DNA from: Curtobacterium sp. ZW137 | GTDB lineage: Bacteria > Actinomycetota > Actinomycetes > Actinomycetales > Microbacteriaceae | Assembly: GCF_003762905.1 (NCBI RefSeq) | Contig: NZ_RJKS01000004.1 | Coordinates: 124,001-188,000 of the forward strand | DNA length: 64,000 nucleotides | Direction: 5' to 3' | Shown here: one piece after another, positions 1-9,382 of the stretch | Position numbering within the stretch: position 1 is the stretch's first letter | Layout of the letters: every line of letters starts with the position of its first letter | The notes under the pieces: model-generated | Seen by the model: only the letters and a program-made list of their open reading frames with translations | Database searches by the model: none | What the model was told of the DNA's origin: nothing | Position numbers and translations under genes: made by a program

Positions 1-780
1 ACCGCGGGCGTCGCGGAGGACGGCGCCCTCGCCGCGGACGGCCTCGGAGACGAGGCCGCCGCCGGGCACCGCGAGGCGCGTCGGGTGGAACTGCATGAAC
101 TCGAGGTCGGCCAGGACGGCTCCGGCACGCCAGGCCGCGGCAGCCCCGTCGCCCGTCGCGACGAGCGGGTTCGTCGTCTCGCGGTACAGGTGCCCGGCGC
201 CCCCGGATGCCAGGACGACCGCGTCGGCGTCGATCCGCCGCGGCTCGCCGAGGAGATCGAGGACGTCGATGCCGACCACCGCCCCGTCACGGAGCACGAG
301 GTCTGTGAGGCAGGTGCGCTCCAGGATCGTCACGTGCTGCCGGTGCAGTGCCGCGATGAGCGTCTGCTCGATCGCCGCACCGGTGGCGTCGCCGGCCGCG
401 TGCACGACCCGCCAGCGTCCGTGCGCCGCCTCACGCCCACGGGCGAGGTCGTCGCCGTACCTGTCGAGGGTCGCCGGGTCGGCGGTGCGGTCGAACGGCA
501 CGCCGAGCGCCAGGAGGTCGCGGACGCGGGCCGGGCCGTCGGTGCAGAGGACCTCGACCGCGCGCGCGTCCGCGCTGCCGGCCGCCGCGACGTGCGTGTC
601 GGCCTGGTGCAGCGCCGCGGTGTCGTCGGCGCCGAGGGCGACGGCGATGCCGCCCTGGGCGTGGCTCGTCGCCGCGTCCGCCAGCGCGCCCTTCGTCACC
701 AGGGTGACGTCGTGGCGGGCGCTCGCGCGGATCGCGGCGGTGAGCCCGGCGATGCCGGAGCCGACGATGACGACGTGCAC
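1..780 (-). CDS. nadB: L-aspartate oxidase, N-terminal part (cut by window edge)
   Basis: Oxidises L-aspartate to iminoaspartate, the first step of de novo NAD synthesis; NadA uses the product. About 260 residues are visible of a family that usually has 500 or more; the C-terminus lies beyond base 1. The GTG start at 780 opens directly with the FAD-binding motif VIVGSGIAG. Further family motifs follow: SHAQGGIAVALG near residue 40, EFMQFHPT near 225 and SEAVRGEGA near 245. It starts 2 bp after the nadA stop, so the two are cotranscribed. Family assignment is secure; only completeness is unknown. Confidence 0.93.
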   Translation of the reverse strand, partial: MHVVIVGSGIAGLTAAIRASARHDVTLVTKGALADAATSHAQGGIAVALGADDTAALHQADTHVAAAGSADARAVEVLCTDGPARVRDLLALGVPFDRTADPATLDRYGDDLARGREAAHGRWRVVHAAGDATGAAIEQTLIAALHRQHVTILERTCLTDLVLRDGAVVGIDVLDLLGEPRRIDADAVVLASGGAGHLYRETTNPLVATGDGAAAAWRAGAVLADLEFMQFHPTRLAVPGGGLVSEAVRGEGAVLRDARG

Positions 781-782
781 GT

Positions 783-2054
783 TCAGTCCTTCGGACGGGC
801 CGCGAGCATCCGCTCGAGCGCGACCTTGGCTTCGGCCTTGACGTCGTCCGGGACGACGATCTCGTTGAGGACCTCGCCGTTCACGAGGGCCTCGAGCACC
901 CAGGCGAGGTAGCCGGGGTGGATCCGGTACATCGTCGAACACGGGCAGACGACCGGGTCGAGGCAGAAGATCGTGTGCTGCGGGTACTCCGCGGCGAGCC
1001 GGTTCACCATGTTGATCTCGGTGCCGATCGCGAACGTGGTCGGCTCGGTCGCCGCGGCCACGGTCTTCCGGATCAGGTCCGTGCTGCCGGCGGCGTCCGC
1101 GGCGTCGACGACGGCCATCGGGCACTCCGGGTGGACGATGACCTGGACGCCGGGGTGGTCCACGCGGGCCTGCTCGATCTGGTCCACCGTGAAGCGACGG
1201 TGCACGGAGCAGAAGCCGTGCCAGAGGACGACCTTCGCGGCGAGCAGCTCGGCCGCGGTGTTGCCGCCGCCGGGCAGTCGGGGGTTCCACATCGGCATCA
1301 GGTCCGTGCTGATGCCCATCGCCTTCGCGGTGTTCCGGCCGAGGTGCTGGTCCGGGAAGAAGAGGACCCGCTGCCCGCGCTCGAACGCCCACTCGAGGAC
1401 GGTCGCCGCGTTCGAGCTGGTGCACACGATGCCGCCGTGGCGGCCGCAGAAGGCCTTGAGGTCGGCAGCGGAGTTCATGTACGTGACGGGGATGACCGGC
1501 ACGCGGCCGTCGGCGTCCGGCTCGGTGCCGTAGACCGCTTCGAGCTCGGCCCACGCGGCCTCGACGCTGTCGATGTCGGCCATGTCCGCCATCGAGCAGC
1601 CCGCCGCCAGGTTCGGCAGGATCACGCGCTGGTCGTCGCGCGCGAGGATGTCGGCCGTCTCGGCCATGAAGTGCACGCCGCAGAACACGATCGCCTCGGC
1701 GTCGGGCTTCGTCAGCGCGGCGTTCGCGAGCTGGAACGAGTCGCCGAGGAAGTCCGCGTGCCGGACCACCTCGTCGCGCTGGTAGAAGTGCCCGAGGACG
1801 ACGACGCGGTCCCCGAGGGTCGCCTTCGCCCGTTCGATGCGCTCGTGGAGCTCGTCGACGGGGGCGTGCTTGTACTCGTCCGGCAGGACGCCCTGGCGCG
1901 GGGCGGTGGTCGGGATGACGTCGGACATCGACGAGCCGGGCCCGTACCCGGGGCGGGCGTCGAAGTCCCAGGTCGGCATCGCGAGGTCCGGCGTGCAGGT
2001 GCTGCCGTCGGCCTTGCCGTTGGAGATGAGTTCGATGGTGGTTGCGATGGACAC
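783..2054 (-). CDS. nadA: Quinolinate synthase
   Basis: Condenses iminoaspartate with dihydroxyacetone phosphate to quinolinate, using a [4Fe-4S] cluster. The 423-residue protein has an N-terminal extension of about 50 residues and then the NadA core (VVVLGHFYQRDEV near 85-95, FCGVHFMAETADI near 124-137). Cysteines at 125, 211 and in VCPCSTM (370-372) are the likely cluster ligands. It is longer than the roughly 350-residue enterobacterial enzyme. It lies between the NrtR-like regulator and nadB, all on the minus strand, in line with one NAD operon. Confidence 0.95.
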   Translation of the reverse strand: MSIATTIELISNGKADGSTCTPDLAMPTWDFDARPGYGPGSSMSDVIPTTAPRQGVLPDEYKHAPVDELHERIERAKATLGDRVVVLGHFYQRDEVVRHADFLGDSFQLANAALTKPDAEAIVFCGVHFMAETADILARDDQRVILPNLAAGCSMADMADIDSVEAAWAELEAVYGTEPDADGRVPVIPVTYMNSAADLKAFCGRHGGIVCTSSNAATVLEWAFERGQRVLFFPDQHLGRNTAKAMGISTDLMPMWNPRLPGGGNTAAELLAAKVVLWHGFCSVHRRFTVDQIEQARVDHPGVQVIVHPECPMAVVDAADAAGSTDLIRKTVAAATEPTTFAIGTEINMVNRLAAEYPQHTIFCLDPVVCPCSTMYRIHPGYLAWVLEALVNGEVLNEIVVPDDVKAEAKVALERMLAARPKD

Positions 2055-2063
2055 CGGGGGTTC

Positions 2064-2759
2064 CTATCGGTTCTGCGGTTTCGTGCCCTGCTGCAGCGGG
2101 CCGTTGTCCGCGTAGGCCAGGTCGGGGTTCGAGCGGTACAGCCGGGCCGGGCGGTGCCGGTCCCCGCTCGTGGTCTCGTCGGTGGCGATCACCGCGTCGG
2201 ACTGCGCGACCTGCCGGCGGAAGTTCGCCGGGTCGAGGGTGCGGCCGAGGACGGCTTCGTACACCGCCCGGAGCTCGGCGAGGGTGAACCGCTCGCCGAG
2301 GAACGCCTGCGCGATCCGGGAGTACGACATCTTGTTGCGGAGCCGCCAGAGCGCGTACTCGGCGATCCGGTCGTGGTCGAACGCCAGGGGCGGGTGCTCG
2401 TCGGCGAGGAACCATCGGACGTTCCAGTCCTCCGGCACCGAGCTCGCCTCGTCCGGGCGGACGAGGGCCCAGTACACGATCGAGACGACCCGGGTCGGGG
2501 AGCGGTCGACGTCGCCGAACGCGTAGAGCTGCTCGAGGTACCGCGGCTGCACGTTCGTGGTCTCGCGGAGGCGCGCCGCCGCGGAGTCCTCGAGCCCTTC
2601 GTCCGGACGCACCCAGCCGCCGGGGAGCGCCCACGATCCCTCGTGCGGTTCGGTCGTGCGGCGGACGAGCGGCATCCACAGCGCGGGCGCCCCGGTGTCG
2701 GGGTGCGGGCGCAGCGCGACGATCACGGTGGAGACCGCGACGCGGATGTCGTCTGCCAT
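2064..2759 (-). CDS. nrtR: NrtR-like Nudix/winged-helix regulator of NAD genes
   Basis: The 231-residue protein has an N-terminal Nudix fold (about 5-145) and a C-terminal winged-helix region (about 150-225), the NrtR architecture; NrtR proteins sense ADP-ribose-type ligands and control NAD genes. The Nudix box is degenerate: G48 and E54 are kept, but the REUxEE segment reads A62-R-L-R-E-T67, so hydrolytic activity is doubtful and a sensor role is favoured. It sits 9 bp upstream of nadA in the same direction, which supports the role. A plain Nudix hydrolase is the alternative. Confidence 0.82.
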   Translation of the reverse strand: MADDIRVAVSTVIVALRPHPDTGAPALWMPLVRRTTEPHEGSWALPGGWVRPDEGLEDSAAARLRETTNVQPRYLEQLYAFGDVDRSPTRVVSIVYWALVRPDEASSVPEDWNVRWFLADEHPPLAFDHDRIAEYALWRLRNKMSYSRIAQAFLGERFTLAELRAVYEAVLGRTLDPANFRRQVAQSDAVIATDETTSGDRHRPARLYRSNPDLAYADNGPLQQGTKPQNR

Positions 2760-2894
2760 GTTCTGGTCTTTCTGACTGTAAGTGTTCGGGTTGAGGCGAC
2801 TCTATCACTGGGACCGACCGACGCCGACACGTTGCCGAAACAAACCGTCTCCACACCGAAAAACTCCGGTGACCGCCCAGAAACCCGCCAGGCA

Positions 2895-2900
2895 TACGGT
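2895..2900 (+). promoter_or_regulatory. -10 element TACGGT of acylphosphatase, leaderless type
   Basis: TACGGT ends 6 bp before the ATG at 2907. At that spacing transcription would start at or next to the start codon, and there is no Shine-Dalgarno sequence. This supports the chosen start. Confidence 0.55.
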
Positions 2901-2906
2901 GGCGAC

Positions 2907-3188
2907 ATGACAACGGTGACCAGGGTGCACGCCGTCGTGACGGGGACCGTCCAGGGGGTCGGGTTCCGCTACTGGACGGCACGCAAGGCCGACGGGCTCG
3001 AACTCGCGGGCTACGCCCGGAACCTCTTCGACGGGACGGTCGAGGTCGAGGCGGAGGGGCCCTCGCCGGCGGTCGACGCGCTCATCGAGATGCTGCGCAG
3101 CGGACCGCCGACGGCGACCGTCACCGAGGTGACGACCAGGGCGGTCGTGCCGCACGGGGACGTGGAGACGTTCGACATCCTGCACTGA
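2907..3188 (+). CDS. acyP: Acylphosphatase
   Basis: Small cytosolic enzyme that hydrolyses acyl phosphates. The 93-residue length is typical. It carries the family signature VQGVGFRYW near residues 14-22, with the phosphate-binding arginine in GFRYW and the catalytic asparagine in ARNLFDGTVEV near 38-48. The reading frame stays open far upstream, antisense to nadA, but the family match starts at this ATG and a leaderless-type -10 precedes it. It diverges from the NAD operon. Confidence 0.93.
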   Translation: MTTVTRVHAVVTGTVQGVGFRYWTARKADGLELAGYARNLFDGTVEVEAEGPSPAVDALIEMLRSGPPTATVTEVTTRAVVPHGDVETFDILH

Positions 3189-3286
3189 GCGTCCATCCGG
3201 CGATGTCGGTGCGGCGCGGAATAATCGAGTTCGTTCAGGTGCTGCACCGTTCGTCCTCGCCCACTCCCCTCTCGTTCGGAGCCTCC

Positions 3287-4825
3287 ATGACCGACCACGC
3301 CACCGACGCCGCGCCGCGGACGGGCGCCGTCCCGCAGCAGGGCTCGAGCCAGCAGGGCTCGCGCCAGCAGGGCGGTGGGTCGCAGCCGGTGCGGTCCGCA
3401 GCTGACGACCGGCTGGTGATCGGCCTGCTGCTGGTCTCCGCCTTCGTCGTGATCCTCAACGAGACGATCATGGGCGTCGCGCTCCCGCGGCTCATGGACG
3501 ACCTCGACATCAGCGCCGCGACCGGGCAGTGGCTCACCACCGGGTTCCTGCTCACGATGGCCGTCGTCATCCCGATCACCGGGTTCCTGCTGCAGCGCTT
3601 CAACACGCGGCCGGTGTTCGTCTGGGCGATGAGCCTGTTCTCCGCCGGCACGCTCATCGCGCTCCTCGCGCCCGGGTTCACGATGCTGCTCGTCGGCCGT
3701 GTCGTGCAGGCCAGCGGCACCGCGATCATGATGCCGCTCCTCATGACGACGGTCCTCACCCTGATCGAGCCTGCACACCGCGGCCGCGTGATGGGCAACA
3801 TCTCGATCGTCATCTCGGTCGCGCCCGCCATCGGCCCGACGATCTCGGGGCTGATCCTCAACGCGTTCTCGTGGCGCTGGCTCTTCGGCTTCGTGCTGCC
3901 GATCGCGATCGCGGCGCTGATCCTCGGCATGGTGAAGGTCCGGAACGTCGGCACCCCGCGGACAGCGCCCCTCGACGTGTTCTCCGTGGTCCTGTCGGCC
4001 TTCGCGTTCGGCGGGGTCGTCTACGGCCTGTCGAGCATCGGCGAGATCGCCACCACCGGCCCGGTCGTCCCGATCACGGCCCTGGTCGTCGGAGCCGTCG
4101 CGCTGACGCTGTTCATCCTCCGGCAGACCCGGCTGCAGCGGAGCGACCGCGCACTGCTCGACCTCCGGACGTTCCAGACGAAGGGCTTCACCGTCCCGAT
4201 CGTGGGGATGGGCCTGAGCTTCCTGGTGATGCTCGGCACGCTGATCCTGCTGCCGATCTACCTGGAGCGCGTCCTCGGGCTCGACGTCCTGAACGTCGGA
4301 CTGCTGCTGCTCCCCGGAGGTCTGCTGATGGGGCTGCTCTCCCCGATCGTCGGCCGGATCTACGACCGTCGTGGTCCGCGGGTGCTCCTCATCCCGGGCA
4401 CGATCATCATCAGCCTCGTGATGTGGGCGCTGTCCACCGTCGGCACCGACACCAGCGTGTGGTTCGTCCTCGGCGCACACGTCGTCCTGAGCATCGGCCT
4501 GGCGCTGACCTTCACGCCGCTGTTCACCGCGGCGCTCGGCGGCCTGCCCCCGAAGCTCTACTCGCACGGCAGCGCGGTGCTCGGTACGGCGCAGCAGCTC
4601 GCCGGCGCTGCCGGCACCGCACTGTTCGTCACGCTGCTGACCATCGGCGCCGCGACGGCCACGGCGGGCTCCGGCGCGGACGGGCTCGCCGCGGCGACGG
4701 CGTCCGGCGTGAAGACGGCGTTCCTCGTCGGCGGGATCATCTCCCTGTTCGGGATCCTGACGGCCGTCTTCGTGCGGAAGCCCGTCACGCCCGAGGGCGC
4801 GCCGACGCCCCCGGCCGCGCACTAG
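3287..4825 (+). CDS. DHA2-family MFS drug exporter
   Basis: Predicted proton-coupled multidrug exporter of the EmrB/QacA (DHA2) group, 512 residues, with about 14 hydrophobic segments. The MFS signature shows as LPRLMDDLDISAATGQWL in the first extracellular loop and GRVVQASGTAIMMPL in the following helices. An in-frame start at 3203 is possible, but the ATG at 3287 gives the expected N-terminus (hydrophilic, Gln/Gly-rich, before the first membrane helix). Substrate cannot be told from sequence. A 60-bp palindrome follows 85 bp downstream. Confidence 0.88.
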   Translation: MTDHATDAAPRTGAVPQQGSSQQGSRQQGGGSQPVRSAADDRLVIGLLLVSAFVVILNETIMGVALPRLMDDLDISAATGQWLTTGFLLTMAVVIPITGFLLQRFNTRPVFVWAMSLFSAGTLIALLAPGFTMLLVGRVVQASGTAIMMPLLMTTVLTLIEPAHRGRVMGNISIVISVAPAIGPTISGLILNAFSWRWLFGFVLPIAIAALILGMVKVRNVGTPRTAPLDVFSVVLSAFAFGGVVYGLSSIGEIATTGPVVPITALVVGAVALTLFILRQTRLQRSDRALLDLRTFQTKGFTVPIVGMGLSFLVMLGTLILLPIYLERVLGLDVLNVGLLLLPGGLLMGLLSPIVGRIYDRRGPRVLLIPGTIIISLVMWALSTVGTDTSVWFVLGAHVVLSIGLALTFTPLFTAALGGLPPKLYSHGSAVLGTAQQLAGAAGTALFVTLLTIGAATATAGSGADGLAAATASGVKTAFLVGGIISLFGILTAVFVRKPVTPEGAPTPPAAH

Positions 4826-4910
4826 CGCGGTCGGCGCGCGCCGCGGCGCGGCGGCGCGCTCCGCTCGGCGGGGCGCGGCGGCGCGCGCTCCGCTCGGAGG
4901 TGTCGCGCTC

Positions 4911-4970
4911 GCACAACCGAAACCACCGCGAACCACGGACTTCCGTGGTTCGCGGTGGTTTCCGTTGTGC
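4911..4970. repeat. 60-bp palindrome, copy A
   Basis: Two 29-bp arms (4911-4939 and 4942-4970) around a 2-bp centre, with a single mismatch. Outer ends read GCACAAC...GTTGTGC and the centre reads CCACGGACTTCCGTGG. It lies downstream of the MFS exporter and may end its transcript. Same length and ends as copies at 5188, 21456 and 40234. Confidence 0.93.
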
Positions 4971-5187
4971 GGACGCACAACGCACCGCATGCGCGGTGCG
5001 CGGTGCGCAGTGCGCGGTGCGCGGTGCGCGGTGCGCGGTGCGTTGTGCGGTGCGCGGCCGGCGCGCGCCCGCCTCGGCGCCGCCGAGGCGGCCGCGGCGC
5101 GCGGTGCGCGGCGGCAGCGGCCGCGGCGCTCGGCGCGCGGCGCGCGGCGCGCGGCGCGCGGCGCTCGGCGCGCGGCGCTCGGCGCGC

Positions 5188-5247
5188 GCATAACGGAAAC
5201 CGCGCCGAACCACGGACTTCCGTGGTTCGGCGCGGTTTCCGTTGTGC
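5188..5247. repeat. 60-bp palindrome, copy B
   Basis: Arms 5188-5216 and 5219-5247, 2-bp centre, one mismatch. It shares outer ends and centre with copy A. The middle block differs (GCGCCG against ACCGCG), with matching change in both arms. Confidence 0.93.
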
Positions 5248-5373
5248 GGAGGCATTCCGCACCACGGTGCGCGGCGCGGCTGCCGCGCCGGCCGCGGCGC
5301 GGCAGCCGCCCGCCGCGGCGCGCGCCGGCCGCGCCGGCCGCGCCGGCCGCGCCGCGCGCACGGGGGCGCGTGG

Positions 5374-5379
5374 CATCGT
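5374..5379 (+). promoter_or_regulatory. -10 element CATCGT of alditol oxidase, leaderless type
   Basis: CATCGT ends 6 bp before the ATG at 5386, with no ribosome-binding site. The position matches other leaderless-type starts in this window. Confidence 0.45.
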
Positions 5380-5385
5380 GGGCGC

Positions 5386-6621
5386 ATGCGGTCGACGACG
5401 AGCGAGCTGAACTGGTCCGGCACGGTGACGTACACGGCGGAGCGCGTCGAACGCCCGACCTCCGTCGAGCAGGCCGCCGAGATCGTCGCGCGCGAGTCAC
5501 GCGTCCACGGCCTCGGCACCCGGCACTCGTTCAACGACGTCGCGGACACCCCCGGCGTGCTGCTCGACCTCACCGCGATCCCGACCGACCTGGCCATCGA
5601 GCACGGAGACAGCACGAGCACCGCGACGCTCGGCGCCGGCACCCGCTACGGCGTCGTCGCCCCCGACATCGACGCGGCCGGCCTCGCCCTGCACAACATG
5701 GGCTCGCTGCCGCACATCTCGGTCGGCGGCGCGATCGCGACCGGCACGCACGGCTCCGGCACGACGCTCGGCTCGCTGAGCACCGCCGTCCGCGCGCTCG
5801 AGTTCCTCGGCCCCGACGGCACGACCCGCACCGTGCACCGCGAGGACCCCGACGGCCCGGGCAGCGTCATGCACCTCGGCCTGCTCGGCATCGTCACCCG
5901 CGTCACGCTCGAGGTGCAGCCGACCTACCTGATGCGCCAGGACTCGTACGGCCCGTTCCCGTGGCGCACGTTCCTCGACCACGTCGCCGAGATCCACGCC
6001 GCCGGGTACTCCGTCTGCTCGTACACCCGGTTCGGCGACGAGATCGGCGAGGTGCTCGTGAAGAGCCGCGCCGAACACGTGCCCGACGACCTGTTCGGCG
6101 CACCACGACTCCCCGGCACCCCGGGCGACGCCTCCCGCACCGCCCGGGACGGCTCGATGGGCCCGTGGTGGGACCGGCTGCCGCACTTCCCGATCGACTC
6201 CGTCCCCTCACACGGCTCCGAGGTGCAGAGCGAGCACTTCGTCCCGCTCCGCCACGCCGCGGCAGCGCTCGACGCCCTCCGCGGGCTCGCCGACCGCATC
6301 CAGCCGCACCTGCACGTCGCCGAGCTCCGGACGATGGCTGCCGACGACCTCTGGCTCAGCCCGTCGCAGGGCGAGGACGTCTTCTGCATCGCCTTCACGT
6401 GGAAGAAGCACCCCGAGGAGGTCGCGGCGCTCCTGCCCGACCTCGAGGCCCGCCTCGCACCCCTCGGTGGCCGCCCGCACTGGGGCAAGATGAGCTCGCT
6501 CGACGGCGACGCGGTCGCCGCCCTGTACCCGCGCCTCCCCGCGTTCCGCGAGCTGGTCGCCCGGGCCGACCCGGACCGGACGTTCGCGTCCGCCTTCGGC
6601 GAGCGGTCCTTGCGGACCTGA
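5386..6621 (+). CDS. FAD-linked alditol oxidase (xylitol/sorbitol oxidase-like)
   Basis: The 411-residue protein belongs to the VAO flavoprotein family and resembles actinobacterial alditol oxidase (AldO), which oxidises polyols with oxygen to aldoses and hydrogen peroxide. GLGTRHSFND puts a histidine at 47, where AldO has its FAD-linking histidine. GSLPHISVGGAIATGTHGSG (about 104-123) is the FAD-binding core, and HWGKM near residue 365 is the C-terminal substrate-site motif. L-gulono- or arabinono-lactone oxidases are close relatives, so the exact substrate is inferred. The start rests on family length and the leaderless-type -10. Confidence 0.83.
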   Translation: MRSTTSELNWSGTVTYTAERVERPTSVEQAAEIVARESRVHGLGTRHSFNDVADTPGVLLDLTAIPTDLAIEHGDSTSTATLGAGTRYGVVAPDIDAAGLALHNMGSLPHISVGGAIATGTHGSGTTLGSLSTAVRALEFLGPDGTTRTVHREDPDGPGSVMHLGLLGIVTRVTLEVQPTYLMRQDSYGPFPWRTFLDHVAEIHAAGYSVCSYTRFGDEIGEVLVKSRAEHVPDDLFGAPRLPGTPGDASRTARDGSMGPWWDRLPHFPIDSVPSHGSEVQSEHFVPLRHAAAALDALRGLADRIQPHLHVAELRTMAADDLWLSPSQGEDVFCIAFTWKKHPEEVAALLPDLEARLAPLGGRPHWGKMSSLDGDAVAALYPRLPAFRELVARADPDRTFASAFGERSLRT

Positions 6622-6626
6622 CCCGA

Positions 6627-6669
6627 GCCTCCCGTCCGGTGCATCCCGGCCCACCACCGGACGGGAGGC
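6627..6669. terminator. Bidirectional hairpin between convergent genes
   Basis: 15-bp perfect arms, 6627-6641 and 6655-6669, with a 13-nt loop. Arms carry GCCTCCCGTCC. It lies between the stops of two converging genes and shares its stem with hairpins at 31404 and 51769. Confidence 0.85.
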
Positions 6670-6692
6670 ACTGCCCACGTCCGCCCCGCCGC

Positions 6693-7187
6693 TCACGGCA
6701 GGTGGGTGACCACCTTCGCCTGCCCGTCCCAGTGCCGGAGGCCGCCGACGGTGAGCACCTCGGGGAGCGGTCCCTCCGCCGTGAGTGCCCGGAGCGCCGC
6801 GGGCAGGTCGACGTCCCGGATGCGGCGGGCCAGGGTGACGTGCGGCGCCCACCGTCCCGGGGCGGCGGGGTCGAGCGAGCCGGGAGCCGCGCGGTGGACG
6901 GCCTGGTGGAACCGCGCCAGGGGCTCGTCGACGACCACGCCGAGGCCGAGCACGTGCCGACCGGGCCCGGCGGGGAAGAGCAGGACCCCGGCGACGCGGA
7001 ACTCGGCGGGCAGGGCCGTGTCGAAGCCGGTGGGGACGGGCAGGGACTCCCCCGCGGCGAGGGTCACGTGTGGGTCGTTCGTGCCGGAGTGCCCGAGACT
7101 CGGCAGCTCCGCGGCGACGAGCGTCTGCCAGAGCGTCCGGACCGCAGCGTCCGAGGGGTCGTCGAGGACGAGTTCGATGCTGCGCAC
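6693..7187 (-). CDS. 2'-5' RNA ligase family (2H phosphoesterase) protein
   Basis: The 164-residue protein has the two HxT motifs that define the 2H phosphoesterase superfamily, both reading PHVTLA (H40-V-T42 and H116-V-T118). Members hydrolyse or form 2'-5' or cyclic phosphodiester bonds in RNA or nucleotides. The actual substrate here is unknown. It is a single gene, convergent with the oxidase and divergent from metQ. Confidence 0.82.
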   Translation of the reverse strand: MRSIELVLDDPSDAAVRTLWQTLVAAELPSLGHSGTNDPHVTLAAGESLPVPTGFDTALPAEFRVAGVLLFPAGPGRHVLGLGVVVDEPLARFHQAVHRAAPGSLDPAAPGRWAPHVTLARRIRDVDLPAALRALTAEGPLPEVLTVGGLRHWDGQAKVVTHLP

Positions 7188-7271
7188 CCGTCCGAGTCTG
7201 CCCGGCGGCAGCTGCGCGCGTCCCGGTGTGTAACACGGCGGAACGCAAGTCGACCGTGTCCCCGCTGGCCG

Positions 7272-7301
7272 TCACACTCGTGTCAGTCCACGAGCGTGTG
7301 A
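7272..7301 (+). promoter_or_regulatory. Hairpin in the metQ upstream region
   Basis: TCACACTCGTG (7272-7282) pairs with CACGAGCGTGTGA (7289-7301) with a 2-nt bulge, 46 bp before metQ. I could not find the conserved core of a SAM riboswitch here. It may be an operator or a leader hairpin; the role is unknown. Confidence 0.4.
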
Positions 7302-7346
7302 CCCCCACTGCACGGCCCGCGAGGCCCGCCCCACGAGGAGCACCCC

Positions 7347-8296
7347 ATGACCGCACCCGCACTGCCCGACAAGCCGAAGCGCAAGCGCCCGATCGGCTGG
7401 ATCGTCGCCGCGGCGATCGTCGTCGTCGCCATCATCATCGCCGTCGTCGCGGTCGCCGTCCGCTCCGGCGGCGACGACTCGAGTGCCGCGTCCTCGGGCA
7501 ACGCGCCGAAGACGGTCACGATCGGTGTCTCGGACAAGTCGCTGCCGTACTGGGACACGTACGTGAAGCTCGCGAAGTCGCAGCTCAACGTCACGGTGAA
7601 GCTGCAGAACTTCTCGGACTACTCGCTGCCGAACCCTGCGCTCAAGGACAAGCAGATCGACATCAACCAGTTCCAGCACATCCAGTACCTGGCGAACTAC
7701 AACGTCACCTCGGACGACGACCTGCAGCCGATCGGTGCGACGGCCGTCTACCCGCTGCCGCTGTACTCCACCAAGGTCTCGGACGTGGCGGACTTCAGCA
7801 ACGGCGCCAAGGTCGCGATCCCGAACGACGCCATCAACGAGGCGCGGGCGCTCCTGGTCCTGCAGGCCGCTGACCTGGTGACGCTCAAGGACGGCGGCAA
7901 CGCGTTCTCGACCGTCTCCGACATCACCTCGCACAAGGTCGACGTGCAGACGCTCGACGCCTCGCAGACCGCGAACGCGCTGCAGCAGGGTTCCGTCGAG
8001 GGCGCGATCGTCAACGTGAACTACGCCACCTCGGCCGGGCTCGACACCAAGGACGCGATCTTCCAGGACGACCCGAAGAGCGCATCGGCCGCCCCGTACG
8101 TGAACGTGTTCGCGGTGCGTGACGCCGACAAGACGAACAAGACCTACCTCGAACTGGCGAAGCTGTTCCAGGACGACGCCGTGCAGAAGGTCTTCGCGAA
8201 GGACTACCCGGACGCCGTGCCGAGCGACGAGAGCGCTGCGACCCTGCAGAAGGAACTCGCGGCGGTCGAGAAGGACGCGAAGGCGGCAACGGAGTA

Positions 8297-8297
<1 letters not shown>
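7347..8297 (+). CDS. metQ: Methionine ABC transporter substrate-binding protein (MetQ/NlpA), membrane-anchored
   Basis: 316 residues. The NlpA-type binding domain starts near residue 55 (KTVTIGVSD) and carries family motifs such as DINQFQHIQYL. A single transmembrane helix covers about 17-38 after a basic KPKRKR stretch. There is no lipobox cysteine, and I see no cysteine in the protein, so it is probably held by an uncleaved N-terminal helix and not by a lipid. It delivers D/L-methionine to MetI-MetN. The metN start overlaps its stop by 1 bp. Confidence 0.88.

Positions 8298-9378
<1,081 letters not shown>

Positions 9379-9382
<4 letters not shown>

Larger units (their letters stand above)
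4826..5385. repeat. Gene-free 560-bp block of palindromes and GC-rich tandem repeats
   Basis: No convincing gene lies here; open frames on both strands are artefacts of Arg/Ala-rich low-complexity sequence. The block holds two 60-bp palindromes (4911-4970 and 5188-5247), a run of roughly eight 7-bp GCGCGGT-like units (about 4990-5058), a CGGCGCG-rich run (about 5110-5187) and a GCCGCGCCG-rich run (about 5270-5355). The promoter of the oxidase gene sits at its right end. Confidence 0.85.

Noticed and set aside
3011-5500. 829-codon open frame on the minus strand across the MFS gene and the repeat block
   Set aside because: Arg/Glu/Asp-rich antisense of real coding and low-complexity sequence; no family motif.
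4965-7301. 778-codon plus-strand frame over the alditol oxidase gene
   Set aside because: Shifted frame of the oxidase gene; Arg-rich with no domain, while the oxidase frame has full family motifs.
7188-7346. SAM riboswitch in front of metQNI
   Set aside because: No conserved SAM-I/IV core sequence or pairing found; only a simple bulged hairpin is present.
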